This document shows positions 12,101 to 24,904 of a DNA stretch of 64,000 nt, in pieces. The notes beneath the pieces were generated by a model. That model saw only the letters and a program-made list of their open reading frames with translations. It was not told the DNA's origin and searched no databases. The first letter of the stretch is position 1, and every line of letters begins with the position of its first letter. Origin of the DNA: Orthonyx spaldingii (taxonomy: Eukaryota > Chordata > Aves > Passeriformes > Orthonychidae); the NCBI GenBank assembly GCA_013397795.1, contig VZTJ01000295.1, positions 1,503,521 through 1,567,520 of the forward strand, given 5' to 3'. Both the position numbers and the translations under genes were made by a program.

Positions 12101-15100
12101 AGAACATAACAGTATGGAAAAAGATGCCATATTTTTATTTTTAGGACCTGGCAGCGAAAACTAACACTTTAATAAAGGTTTCAGCTTTAAAAAATGCTAA
12201 AACCACACCATACAGAAAGTTGCAATGGAAGATTTACTTTCTGGTTGCAATTCATTTTCTGAGACATTTGTTATTTATGTACAAATTTCAGATTTTTCAC
12301 TTACTGGCATCTGAAAGAAACCTTTAAATCTTTTTCCAAATCTCTTCCACAGACAAGGTCCACAACACAAACAGAAAAGATGTTGTGGGCCAAGACTGAA
12401 ATGCATTGGCAGTCTTCTGATTGAAAACTTGTAATATTCTTGTTTTTCATGTTCAGCAATAAATAAAATGACTGGTTTGGACTTATTAAGTCCAACTACT
12501 AACAACTCCTACATCTCTTCTCTTTCTAGAATTTATTTTTCCCTTTGAAATAGCAGTGTGTTCAAAAACAGAGCATAGAAGAGTATTTTAGACATGACTA
12601 CCTCCAAAGACTTCATGATGATAAGAAGAGATAAGGAGAGGGTTGTACCTCAAAGCCATAAAATATATCAAGAATAGAAACAGAAAAAACAGTGGCAGAC
12701 AAAATAAGGTTCCTCTGGGAGATCTTGTTACATTTAAATGTCTGGGTCCTCTAGGGCCAGACACTTCTCACCCCTGTCCCTGTATCTGTTTCAAAGGACT
12801 GAAGAAGCACCAGCCTTACAGTGCTCTTTCAGAAATACAGGACTGATCTAGGACTTCTTCGTGTGATTTCACTTCTGTATCAGGAGGAAAGGAGATGCAG
12901 TTAGGGGAGACCTCAGATGGACAGCCATCTGTGCCTCTGCTGTACAGTGAATCATTAGGTTCAGATGAAGGTAAGCAACATTTTTACTCTCAGACATTTC
13001 CCCCAAGACTTGTGTTCTGTACTTTGCAGTTCTCTCCAAGCATCTGACCATCAATAATTACATTTACTTTCTATTAGAAGTTTGGTTGGTGAGACTTAAA
13101 TGGGCAGCTCTTACAGAAAAAAACAGCATCAAATGTATTCAATTATTAACCATACTGGAATAAATATGTACTTGTGCTTGTGTGCATGTGTGAAGAGAAG
13201 TGAGAGGAGAATAACACTGGAAGTGAGAAGATAAATTTGTTATGTGAATCAACATGGTAAGCATGCATTATGTCTCTGCAGTGCTTTCCCACTGGCTCCC
13301 TTTTCCAGGCTAGTGTTTGTCCCCAATTGCATGCAATCACCTACTTGTTTTGTCATCAGAACCTAAATTTAAGTCCTTTGAGATGCAAACATTCTCATCC
13401 TACTTTCTTTAACATGTGCTGTATATTTAGAAATCTCCTCATAATTATGCTCTCCATTCCTTACAGTAAGGTTAACTATAAAAGTAGTAGCTGATGTACT
13501 CATGCTAATCAAACCCTCTAGACTCACACGGGTTATAATTATGATGCTGGATGAAATGTTGAAAATTAGTCCTTCCTCCACAGATTCCTTACAGACTTCA
13601 GAGTCAAGGAGAAGAAATGACTATAAGGGAATTCAGATGTATCCAGACAAAATTATCTGAACTTTTGCCTCTTCAGCTGCTCTGTCTCTAAATATTGCAC
13701 AAAGGTGGTTAGCCATTTGAAACAAATTCTGCCAATTTCATCTTCACTTAAAAAGCTGAGAAAAATCAATTAGATTTTTTTCTCTATTGTCTCTTTGTGA
13801 TACTGATAACCAGCCATAGGGGCAGCTGAAACATTTCCCAGCTTCCCTGTGCTACATGTCATTGTGGCCAAGTGTGTGTAAGGTCCCTCACTGTTCCAGT
13901 ACATCCATGGATCTGTGGTCCCAAAGCTCTGGCAGGCATTCTATTGATGGGAGACAGCAGTGCCTCCCTCTAAAGACTATGATTAATGCCTCCACCCTGC
14001 AAACATCTCTGCACCCAAGTAACTCTACATCAGTCACTTGCCGTGCTGCTGTGGGAGAACTTTCACACCCAATGCAAGGAGATTTCTACACACCAACTTG
14101 CTTGGAGGGGCAGAACCTAATTTTAGACATGTCAAACTGAGTGACAAACAAATGATGATAATGAGAATCATTAAGCCTACATTTACTGTCAAGAACTGGG
14201 TTTTAATCAGTTATGTGCCTATTACAGTTATATTTTTCAGGAAATAAGACTTTTTAAAATACCATGCTAATCAGAAACAATAATTTCTGTCTAGCAGAGT
14301 AAGGATTTGCACTAAAATTCACCTTTTTTCACAAAACAAATATGACCTTTTAGCACTTCTTTCGTTTCACTTAAAACATATGCTGAGGGGGTAAGTAAAC
14401 CCTTAATGATACATAGGCCCCAGGACACTCTTGCAAAGATAGAAAATCTTATCTGTATGAAAATGTATAGATGAGTCTTGAGTTTTAATAGATTCTTATA
14501 TTACCTGTAACTCCAAATAATGCAGAATTTCTCAAACTATATTTTTGAGTTAAGGTAATACTTATGTTGATGGGACCTTTTAAGTATGTATGATTTATTA
14601 AATATGCCTGCTGGTGGTTTGTAGACATTTCATAAGGCTCTTGAAAGAGTTTCCAGGGAAACTTTGTGTAATCTAGAATGTTTCAAGATTTATGTACTGT
14701 ACAAACACCAAAGAGGACATTTCTTACAATTGTCAGCACATTTAATTCTTCTGAAGAGCTCTTCTTTTTGAAGCTTGGCTGAGGTTCTCTCTAGAATCAT
14801 GTACAGCTGCACACTGGTTTAATGAAGCCTAGGGTATTGGATTCCGAGTGAAGATGGAAAATACTTGCTCATTCTGAGGGAATCAGATGCCCACTCTTTG
14901 GAAATGTTCCCTAGATTTTCATTATCTTGTTTGCTTTCCCTTTCCCTCCTCTACACAGAGCAAGCAAAGCCCACTGTGTTTCTGCTACCAATATGGATAA
15001 TTACTGAGTGCTGTACTAATGAAAACATGTATTGCGAAATTAAAATAGTCTCTTCTAGAGAAAATTGAATATGGTATAAATACTAACAACTGGAATGTCT

Positions 15101-17650
15101 CTCTTCATTTTTGTTTATTCTTTGAAAACTTGAATACAAGTAATTTTCTTGTATTTTTCATTTTCTATTTCTTTGCTTTTGTATTTCCAAATTACTGACT
15201 GAATGTATTGTTTTTTAAAAAACCCTAAAGCTCAACAAATTATCTTTTAGAGGCATATGTTGGGATTTTTTCCCTTCAAAGTATTTTGGAGATCCTCTTG
15301 GAATGTCCTGAGATGTGAACTGAAGAATCAATACTTGGATAGATTAAATAACATAACATAAATTAAAAAGAGAAATTTAAGTGAGGAGGCAAATGTAATT
15401 ACCCGTGCCTTTTTTGTACATTAAGAAACTTACTGAGATTATTGTACATTAAGCAACTGATTTCAATAAATCTATTGTGACATTAAAACAATTTGTACAT
15501 CATTCTAATGAGATATCTGATGTTGGATAAACACATAAATCTTGATTTTTCAGGTTTCTACAAACAAAGTTACCAAAAAATTAAACACCATCATTAATTT
15601 TGGAAAGAGCTGTCTCAAAAAGACAGTTCTTGGATAACTTGATAGCATCTGGGATTAGAAATAAAACACTGTTCTATTCCTCTAATAATCCTAGTCTAAA
15701 CTGTTCATATGTCTTCCAGCCACTTGAGCCTTTCTATACTTCTCCTGATGTTGCCTTTCATGTTTGGAATGGACTTCTGCAATTGGCAGTAGCTTCATAA
15801 ATATGTTTACCTGTCACTCTGCAAATCCCTAATTCCGGAGTGACATCTGTTTCTGAAAATTAAAAGAAAAATTGTCTCATTAGGGATGCATTGCTGCTGA
15901 TAGTGCTGTAGCTATTCTCAGAGTTTTCAATCAGGTCACTTCCAGGAGTAAAGATTACCAAGTTGTATGCAAAAGAATGAAATATTTCTATGGAAGCCTT
16001 ATAGGGACCGATGCAACTTGTGCTAAAGCTAAAGGCAAATTCTCATTCTTTGCACCCTGAACTGGATTAGGGTGAATGCAGCACCCTTTTTTTTTAAAAT
16101 CCTTTTACTCATTCCAGTTTTTTATCCAAACTGTGACTGTAGCCCTTACTTAAACACATAATCTACAATCTTTTTATCAAAGGATACAGCATGCCTCCAC
16201 AGTCTTCTGTAGAAGCTCAATGCTCACATTTTCCATTCTTCAAACAAAATCTGAACAAACTCTTCTTTGATAATACTGTGCTCTGGGTAATTCCTATGGG
16301 GTGTACCATGCCAAGGAGGAAAGATATACAAACTATGACAGCAAATCATTTGTCTCCAAACAGCTTGCAGTGCAGGCATCTGCAAAAGATTGTGGAAATA
16401 TCCCTACCCAATTCATGGAAAGCTTAAAGGTCCAGCTGGGAATTTTTCTTTCAAATTCTTCACCTGACCAAGAAAATTAGGACAGTGCCTGTTTCACAAG
16501 TGGCATCCTTACTTCTAATACCACTAAAGGTAGACAAAATATAGATACAGAATAAAAGATGGTGTAAATGAGACAAACTACGCAACTGCACAAGTTTCCA
16601 TACTATGTGGAAAAATGTTCTCCCTCATAACAGAATAAAATAATTGAAATTTTGCAAGGTTTGGATTTTCTTCACTTTTCAAGTACAAAGCAAACTATCT
16701 CACAACATAAAAAACTAGTTCAGCCTCTTTTCTGCAGAATTCAGTGTTGTAATGACTCCTGAGCATAAGTAGAAATGAAACCATTGAGGTACAGTTAATA
16801 ATAATTTTCCAGTGGTTATTTATGGGCATGATTAGTATTTCACATACAGGCTAAACAGTAGCTACTCATGCTTGCAGTCTCATGGGCTACAGTGGAGTTG
16901 CTTAGAGCAGAACAAATGAGAAAGTGCTGCTTCTGTGTGCAGGGTAATGGTTAACAAAATGAGAGTTTATAAAAAAAGCACCCAAACCTTGGGAAAGCTA
17001 TTTCCAGATTATGGGAGGACAGATTTGTACTTAAGCAAATGAATGCTATTCACTAAGAAAACAGAGCAACTTGCAATATGTTTTGAAATAAATATAAAAC
17101 CAGTCAGTGAAAATGTGATGCATTCCAATCATAGAATGAACAGTATTAGCTGGATAACACACAAAAAAAATATCCTAAACAGGTGGACCTTCGAAAAAAC
17201 TAGCTCTCTATTTTACCTCTTTCAATTTACTGCTGCAATGTCAGGAAGGGGAATTCTCCTGCTTTCCCTAGGCTTCAGCATAAGGTTTGGTTCTCAGCAG
17301 TTCCTCTTCCACAAACATCTGAAGCACTCAGAACCGTGACTCACCCGAGCCCACCTCAGGGCAGCTGTAGCATGAGAGGGACATGACTGCAGTGAGTCCA
17401 CAGGGGTGCTGCTCTGTGGTGCCAGATCTAGTGCAGCTAATGAGAACCTCCCCTCATGTCACTGTTCCTACCACAGAATGCTGTGAAGAGTGAACCAATT
17501 ATGGCACTACGAGAGCTCATAAAAGCAGCTTCCACTGTTTCTCTTTGCTGTCTCCACAAGAGTAAAGGATAAAACCTACAGTGAAATTTAAATCCTAAAG
17601 GGATAGCAATTTACATCAGTATTCCTTGAGTGTCTCAACTCTTACTATGA
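9124..17650. other. Intergenic or intronic DNA, no gene seen
   Basis: About 8.5 kb of AT-rich DNA without a recognised exon or repeat family. Small low-complexity features include a C8 run at 10033-10040 inside a CT-rich patch. Frames at 10469-10735, 10911-11186, 13856-14140 and 17043-17339 have no domain I recognise and are treated as chance. Confidence 0.55.
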
Positions 17651-18499
17651 TTTCCCCCCCGTCCCCAATACCAAGGAGGACAAATTTTCTTCGATGGTAT
17701 ATTATCTAGAGGAACTCTTTTATCAGCTGCTGGGAAAAGTGGCGAGAAGTTCCTTTTTCTTGGACCTTGGTGCATGCTAAGCCCAGCACCTCCTTCGGAG
17801 CACTAAGCTCTCTTGCTCTTGTCCCTCCCACCTTTGTCGGCCTGAGCTGCAGAAAGGCAGCCAGCGGCTTTTGCCTGCAGGTTTCTGTGAGAAAGGCAAG
17901 CTGTAAAATTTGGCTGTAGTCTGTAAGCGAGAGTGGCAGGTGGAAGAAAAACACCTGAGAACCGCTTCAGGAGGAGCTAACTTTCCATTCAGAAGCAAGC
18001 CGGGCGACTTTAAAGCCAAGTTTCTTTTATTTGATGGCAGCAACATCCTTCACACAGAAAGACGAAAGAAAAAAGCTGTTCTCAGCCAGGTGGTGGTACC
18101 TTTTGAACAAGTTTGTTTGCCTCCTGACTCCACCTGCTGGGAAGACACCCCACTACCTGCATCCGCACTGACATGTTTGTCAGGAGTGCTGAGGTGAATC
18201 ACCGTGCGTTCGCTCCGTCTCCCACCCTCACTGTGGCTCTCTGGATATTTAAATATTGGGCAGCTTGGAACAGTCAGAGCAGAGAAGTCCTCCCCTGCAC
18301 TACTTCATGCACAACCATTCGACGCTCTTCCGCGAGGTGGGGGGTGTTGGCTCAATTGGCCCTGGATGCCCGTGAAGCTGGGGTCTGCTTTTCTGAGGAG
18401 ACCAGAGGTGCCCAGAGCTGCTTGGAACCAGGTCTTACCCGGCCTCTTCTTAGAGTTACTTAGTTTAAAATGCTCACATGACTTCTGCAGCAGAAATGG
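17651..18499. promoter_or_regulatory. CpG-island shore with TATA-like palindrome
   Basis: GC content rises toward the island. At 18245-18256 the 12-base perfect palindrome ATATTTAAATAT sits just before a moderately GC-rich stretch. It could serve as a TATA-like element in either direction, or be chance in a T/A-rich patch. Open frames on both strands here (up to 123 codons) show no domain. Confidence 0.3.
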
Positions 18500-18773
18500 A
18501 AATTTAGATGACTCTGCCGTCCGACGAATGCTGCGGCCACCCCTTGTTCATCCTCCCCAGCTTGGTGGACGGTAGGTAGATGGTCCATGGAAGTTGGAAG
18601 AGGCTCAGAGGAGACGGGGCAGACGGGAGGACGCGGGACAGCATCCCCGGTGCGGCCAGGGGCCCCAGCAACCCTCGGTCCGCCGCGGGGGTAGCGCCCC
18701 ACCCGCCCCGGTGCCGGAGCGCAGGGATCCCACGCTCCACTTCCCGCATTTCCCCGGCTTTCCTTTCCGAAAG

Positions 18774-18842
18774 ATGCCCGCGGTAGAACCTCAGCGGTGG
18801 CTCGGGTCTGAGGACCTTCTCCTCCAAGAGGAAGAGGAGGAG
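18774..18842 (+). CDS. Speculative first coding exon ending at a donor-like site
   Basis: An ATG at 18774 (A at -3, context aag-ATG-c) opens 23 codons ending in a run of glutamates (…LLLQEEEEE). It is followed immediately by GTGAGG, giving a good GAG|GTGAGG splice-donor match with intron start 18843 and phase 0. An in-frame upstream ATG exists at 18594. I do not recognise the peptide. A Glu-rich end encoded by a GAG/GAA purine tract can arise by chance in such DNA, and no downstream exon was found in the window. Treat it as a hypothesis, not a gene. Confidence 0.12.
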
Positions 18843-19105
18843 GTGAGGTCCCCGGCCCGGCCTCTGACACCGCAGGGTCCGAGCTCCCGCGGAGCGACGC
18901 ACCCTCGCTGCGGACAGAGCCCGGCCGACAGCGGGCCGGGAACCCCCGGCCCCGCACGGAAGGGACCGCCGGGACAAAGGGCAGTCAGCCGGCCGGGGGC
19001 CCGGCCCCCACGCCCCTCGTCCCCGCCCGGCCGTCCCTCGCCCCCGTTCCTCGGGCGCGGTGTTGGGAGCGCCGCGCCGCCCGCGCTCCCGCCGCCCCCG
19101 CAGCG

Positions 19106-19135
19106 CCGGCTCCGGCTCCGGCTCCGGCTCCGGCA
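19106..19135. repeat. CCGGCT hexamer tandem repeat beside the assembly gap
   Basis: Four perfect CCGGCT units and one near copy (ccggca) precede the gap. After the gap, 'ccccggctccggccg' resumes a related pattern. The repeat explains the Ser-Gly and Arg-Leu dipeptide runs in the translated frames. Confidence 0.9.
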
Positions 19136-19144
19136 CGGGCGCCC

Positions 19145-19217
19145 NNNNNNNNNNNNNNNNNNNNNNNNNNNNNNNNNNNNNNNNNNNNNNNNNNNNNNNN
19201 NNNNNNNNNNNNNNNNN
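19145..19217. other. Assembly gap, 73 N
   Basis: Seventy-three undetermined bases between 'cacgggcgccc' and 'ggccccggctccgg'. The true length is unknown. The flanking hexamer repeat and extreme GC content are a likely cause of the failure to read or assemble through it. Confidence 0.98.
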
Positions 19218-19539
19218 GGCCCCGGCTCCGGCCGCCCCGCACCGACGTCGGCGCGAAGCCCCGCCGCGCCCGGGGTGGAGCGGGGGGTGGGCGCGTCCGT
19301 CGCGGGAGAGAGGAGGCAGATGCTTCCCGAGGCGCAGCCCTGCCGGAGGGGCTCGACCCTGGCTGGTGGTTGTCCGCTCCCCCCGGGACGCGGGGAGCCA
19401 GCGGGCGGGTGTCGGGGAGCGGGCAGCGCCTTGCGCCCCTCCGACGAGTGAAGGGGCGGCCGGGCTGCTCCGGTGCGGTAGCGGAGGTGGCCCGAGGTGA
19501 CGGGAGGCCGGGAGAGGTGCCGCCGGTAGCGCTGCCACC

Positions 19540-19545
19540 GTAAGT
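19540..19545 (+). promoter_or_regulatory. Donor-like site for a possible non-coding first exon
   Basis: The context 'gctgccacc|gtaagtcccgg' has a full GTAAGT core. If the island promotes rightward transcription, this could end an untranslated first exon and start a long intron into the AT-rich region to the right. No acceptor partner was identified. Confidence 0.2.
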
Positions 19546-19880
19546 CCCGGCAACTTCGCCGCCTGCCCTTCCCCACCCGCTGCCCCCGGGAGAGGCGCCG
19601 CGGTCCAGCGAGCCCGCGGGGGTACCGGGGGAACACAGCCCCTGGCCGGCAGCGCACCCAAAAATAGGGGGGAAAGAGGGAGCGGGCTCCCACCCGCTCC
19701 GGCGGCGTGTGCGGTGCAGCCGGGGGAAGGGGCGAGGGACGGGCGGGCACCCCTGCCCGGCGCCGGGGGACGGGGAACGGTGGATCCCCGAGTTTCCGCT
19801 GCGGCTCCTGCACCGGCGAGCAGGTCGCTGCCGGCACCGTGTCGGGTGTGGAGAGCAGCCGCTCTCCGCTCTGGAAGTAC

Positions 19881-22800
19881 AGGGTGTTTAAATGACACCT
19901 GACTAGTTCGTGCTTCTCAGGCATGTCAAATATTATTTCCGTGTTATTTTTCATCTGCTGGACCGATATCTGTACTTACTTTGGCGTTTCACACCGCAAA
20001 TGTAATAAACAACATTAGTAGGTTTCAGAATATTGCCATTGATGACGGTAGATTGATGTATGAGGCTATTTACTGGATCTGTCCAAGTACAATATAGTGC
20101 CTGCCAATTTTGTCTTTAAATTGCTATATTGATTTCATTCTTGTGGGTTTTTTTGACAAGGTTAATGTAGTTGACAATTTGCAAAGGAAAGAGAAAAACT
20201 GCTGGTTTATTTTAGTTACGGAATGGCAATTGTAGCTGAAATGATGAATGAAAAAATCATTCATAAAAAAGAGTAAATAGAAAGATGTGTATCCTAAGAC
20301 CTCTTGAAGTCAATATTGGCAATATCTAACAGATGTCTTCCTGCCAAGTTTTTACATACACTGGCAGCCCTTGAACTTCTTAAGGGTAATACAGTGTGTG
20401 ATATTCTTCTCAGGACTGTGCACTTTAGAGTTAAGTAGTCTGATTAGAGGGCGTTTAGAATGAATTAAACAAGACACCACATTATAATGCCTTTGCTTTT
20501 TTATAGGCGCTGAATGAAATTAAGGTCTTGCTTCTGCTTCTTTTCCCCTTCAGTGGTTGAAAGATGATATTGGGGGGGAAAGGGGGGAAACCCTAATGTT
20601 TGGTCAGTGAAAGGGTCCCTATGCTGTTCTAGTGTATCAGGGCTGACCAGGATAACATTTCTTTGCTACCAACAGCTCAAACTGCAGGTGGTGTTGAGCT
20701 GAAAAGGGAATTTCATTCACCACTCAGAATCCTAGGTGTAATTGTCAAGCAGGTAAATAAAATGCAGGAGAGCTGATACTTCATTTTAATTTCTTCAGAC
20801 ATATGATAACCTTTGCCGGTAGGCAACTTTTGCTGAGCCGCCACTCTGATGCTTACTACAGCTGTCATAAGCTAGTTGACATGAAATAGCTCTGAATGAA
20901 CTAAAATACTGTGTTTCTGTACCTACTGGCATGTATTAGAGTATATAAACTTTATAAATCTTGAGTAGATGTTGTTCCTGTTAAGATCAATAGCAAAATC
21001 CCAATTAACTCCTCCAAAGGGTGGGTTTCACCATAGGTCTTCATTATCATTTATAGTGAGTGCCAGCCAAATTTAGTTAGAAATTCAAGTGGTAATGTTT
21101 AAATTTGACTTGGTGATGGCACTTCAAACAGCTCTACATAATACTGCTTTAGAATCATGGATAAGAGCCACACAGGTCTTAATACTTCTTTAAAAATTAT
21201 ATCGAATAAACTGTATTATTCTTTCAAGAGGAGTAGACAGTTCAGATTTGTCTTACAGTGCAATTTTTATGTTTCATCAGACTTAATCATAAAAAAGTTG
21301 GATTTCAGTTTGCATATGAACCATATTTTAACAGAGGTGTACAGGCAGCACAGGGGGGGAGGTTTCCTGATTAAGTTGTTTGTGGCAAAGAAGTTTACAG
21401 GTAAACTGCTAAATATTTGACTTAATATAAAAATGTCAGCAAACAACTGAGCCATGTTACAGTTTAGTTCTCTGCAGTTCATAAGCTTTGTTGGGAGATG
21501 AATGAACAGAAGCATCTTTTCTAAAAACCTTGTTGAAATATTAATGAATAATGTGTTCACTATTGGCTTAAAAAACTGACAGAATCTAGTTTAACAAACT
21601 TTTTCTTTGCAAGTCTACAGTTGAATGGCTTTGAAAAGCATCTGAAAAAGTCGAGACTATTCATTAATGATGAAAACAATGTCCTACAGAGGGTTTGCTG
21701 AATGTTTTAATTCCAGTTCTTTTCTAGATCAAGATAAAATTGAACAATATTTAAAACCTAGCCAATTAAATCTGTATCTGTGGACCTATAAGAAACTACA
21801 GGCAAGTCCTGTTACATAATAATATTGGCATGACCAACATAGCTGCCAGTAATTCTTACTAGTTTTGTATAAGGAGGAAGAGAGAGCATATCATGAGTCA
21901 AAGTTCCTAAAAATCATTAGATAGGAAAAAAGACTCTTCTATGCTTATTTTAAAAATAACGAATGCAAATAGAAGTTTTGGGAAAATAGGCAAATAAATA
22001 ACTGAGCTGTAATTGACTGAAAGTTATGCTAGCAAATACCATAAAATTCAGTTTTGAAAGTGATAGTTGATTCTGCATATTAGTAAGTTGGTAAAGTCAG
22101 TTTTGTTTTATTCTGGTAATAAGTGTTTGGGTCCTAACTGTTGCCGTTGAAGTCAATATTGAAACTCATATTAATGCCAGCACAGATCTTACCTGGGCCT
22201 TTCAGGAGCAATCCTGTTATCTGCTTAGTACTTTCAACCATTGTTTGTGTTAGAGTGGCATCCAGTCAGATCCCTACCCAGAACTACACATACAGAGTTA
22301 AATTCACTCTCTTGAAAAATTTGCAGTGTAAATAGTCAAGAAGGTCTAAGACATCTTGCCGAAGGCCAGATGATGATCTCGGTCTGAAACATGAATACTC
22401 TGTAGTTCAGAATGGTAGACTGAGCACCTTTTAACAGGATTAAATGCTAATTGATTATTTGATAAAGGTACCCAGAAATGAATGACCAATACCTTGAGGT
22501 TGTATATTATTTTCCACTGATCTAATTTTCTTCAGTATTAACCTCTGCATTTACTAGCGTTGGCCTTCCATAGAACAGCACATAGTTGCACATTGTTTTA
22601 TATTGGTTTTTGCTCTTATACTCACTTTCCATTTGACATTGCATTTAGTAATTTCAGTGGAGTGAATTACTTAGTAACTTAAATGAAGAGACACACTGAA
22701 TTGCTCACATGAAGAACTACCTAATAAAAGACAACAATGGCAGAGATAATTGGCCACATCTCAGTTAAGAAGGAGCACTGCTAACAGCATTGGGCTTGAG

Positions 22801-24904
22801 AGTCACCTGGACGTTACAAATAGAATATCCATGTTTCCTGCTAAGTGTAGTTACAGTCATGTTTCAACTGGACACCTTTTTAATCAAGGTGGTATTCACA
22901 GATACCACAGGAATATTTCTTCAGGCCATCTTCTGAACTAACCAAGGATATGGTCTTGCCTTACCAGAGAGCCTGTGAGTGCTTGTTGGCTCCCTGCTTT
23001 TGAGGTGACTCTTGGTTAAGGAGCGTGGAAAGGACCTGGGGGTGGGAGTTGCCTCTGGCAGTGAGCTCCTTTTGACTGTGCTGCTTTGTATGGATGTATG
23101 CAAACATTTACCACTAAACCAAGGACATACAAGAAATTTGGATGTTCAGCCTTAAGAAGAAAGTGGAGTCATTGGTCACAGTTGATAGAAATAGCACTGG
23201 GAACAAGAGTAGATATAAAGCACATCAGAGGTATGCTGCTGTGTGTTTTTTCATGATTCCCAAAATGCCTTCTGAATTAGGATCATATGGTAGACCGGAG
23301 AACTAGAACTGGGTTTAGCAAGTTACATACTGAAGTGCAGTCCTGAAAGGTGGTTTTCTACAAGGATTAGATTAATCTGTGCACCAGAGAACGAGGGAAC
23401 CTGCGGAGAGGAAGACTCCCGGGTCCAGGAGATGGACTGATGGTGCAGTACTCAATTTCTTACCTGTAGATATTGTACACAAAACCAACTGAAAAATGCA
23501 GTTCATGTAAGTGCATCTTGTCTATTGTACCTCAACATGATGGCCATACTCCTTTTTCCACAGCAATCATGTGGGGTTCAGGAAAGGTGACATGGAGTGG
23601 CATCTGGACCCTGGCTTTTTTATCATTTATGATATAGAACACCTGACAGAGATTTGGCAGAAATGGCTGTTCTCACCACACTCTTAGGAGTGTTTTTTTA
23701 AAATAAGCATGCATTTCAGTTTAAGTCACATTTCAGTATTACAGTTTCATGTGACACTTTTTAGCAAATAATTTCTTGCTTGGTCATATCCAGCAGTATA
23801 TATAAGAACCAAATCACTTTACCTGTGGTTTTTGATGAATAATGTTAACTATTACCAAGAGTTAGATGAATAATACATTTGATAAATTCTGCAGTATTTT
23901 TAAATCTATGGTTTCACTGTATTTTATTCAAGGTAGCTCTAGTGGTATGTACTTTTCAGGAGTATTAAGATAGGATGTAACCTTGTTGACGGCTTTGACA
24001 TGTTTATTTTGTGCTGTCCTCATTACCTTGGGGTAAAGCAGGGGTTATAAAATTGCTATTATTCAAAAGGAGGTGTTTGAAATGCCTTTCTCTTCATGGG
24101 TGCTCTACAAAGTGCTTAACTACCCCTCGACAATTAGAAAAAAAGATTTTTATTCTGGTTAATTCTTCTAGAAACGGAACACTCTGCAGGCAATGCCACA
24201 TGAGTTTACAGACATATTTGGAGGTTGCTTGAGTCAAGACGAATTGTGCCTTGTCTTCAAAATTGTCCTCTCAGAATTAAGCTGACAATTAAAAATACCT
24301 CTTTTAAATATATTAAATGCCTCTGAAAACACAGTATTGCCATTACAAAGATGTCAAAGCTTCATGATTAAGACTATGCTGAGATATACTTGTAAAAGAA
24401 AAACAAACTAAACTTCTATTTTGCCTTTTTTTAGTGACTGGAATGAGGCTCCACATTTGGCACAGTGTCCCTTCAAAGGTCAACTATATTTTCTGCTTGT
24501 GTTTTTTTAATAATGAAATATTTACTTACTTTTCAGTGCTCACATAACACAAACTGCTGTAATTCATGGCACTGTTTAGAGCTCGATGGAAGAGAGACAA
24601 AGGCAACCAAAGACTGAATAAATTCACAGAGTGAATTAGCCACTTCTGTTTCTCTCAGGCAGCACTGAGGCATACTCTAACATTAGAAAGCTCAAGTGAC
24701 TGTAGCATCTAAGCTATGATGTATGCAGAGGGATGACTCCATTTTTAGTCTTGATTTCCCTCCAGCTGATATCAGCAATGAATGTTGACAGCTTAGAAAA
24801 ATCACAGGTAGCTCTGCAGTTGTATTGTGTTTGTATCTTGATCTTCCCTACCAGTTGTGTGTGCCAGAGCAGTTATCTGTAACAAATTTAGCTGTCACGA
24901 TTTA
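19881..24904. other. Intergenic or intronic AT-rich DNA
   Basis: Five kilobases with no recognised exon or mobile element. A G-rich patch at about 20572-20587 (two G runs separated by A's) and a stretch at about 20700-20900 that looks non-repetitive and regulatory in style are the only items of note. Frames such as 21157-21420 and 22141-22335 have no domain. Confidence 0.6.

Larger units (their letters stand above)
18500..19880. promoter_or_regulatory. CpG island, probable promoter and first-exon region
   Basis: The only strongly GC- and CpG-rich block in the window, with AT-rich DNA on both sides. In vertebrates such an isolated island normally marks a promoter. Long frames run through it on both strands (plus 18594-19451; minus 18504-19898 and 18791-19954), but they are rich in Pro, Arg, Gly and Ala, lack domains and pass through the N gap, so they are best explained by the scarcity of stop codons in GC-rich DNA. 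Splice-donor-like sites on the plus strand are listed separately. Direction of transcription and gene identity cannot be decided from this sequence. A MEF2-like or CArG-like motif (ccaaaaatagg) lies at about 19658-19668. Confidence 0.8.

Noticed and set aside
17130..17145. 'aatcatagaatgaac', resembling a CR1 3' tail
   Set aside because: The flanks have no further CR1 similarity, so it is a chance match.
18504..19954. Long open frames (up to 464 codons) through the CpG island on both strands
   Set aside because: They overlap one another on opposite strands, run through 73 N, and are Pro/Arg/Ala/Gly-rich without domains. GC-rich DNA has few stop codons.
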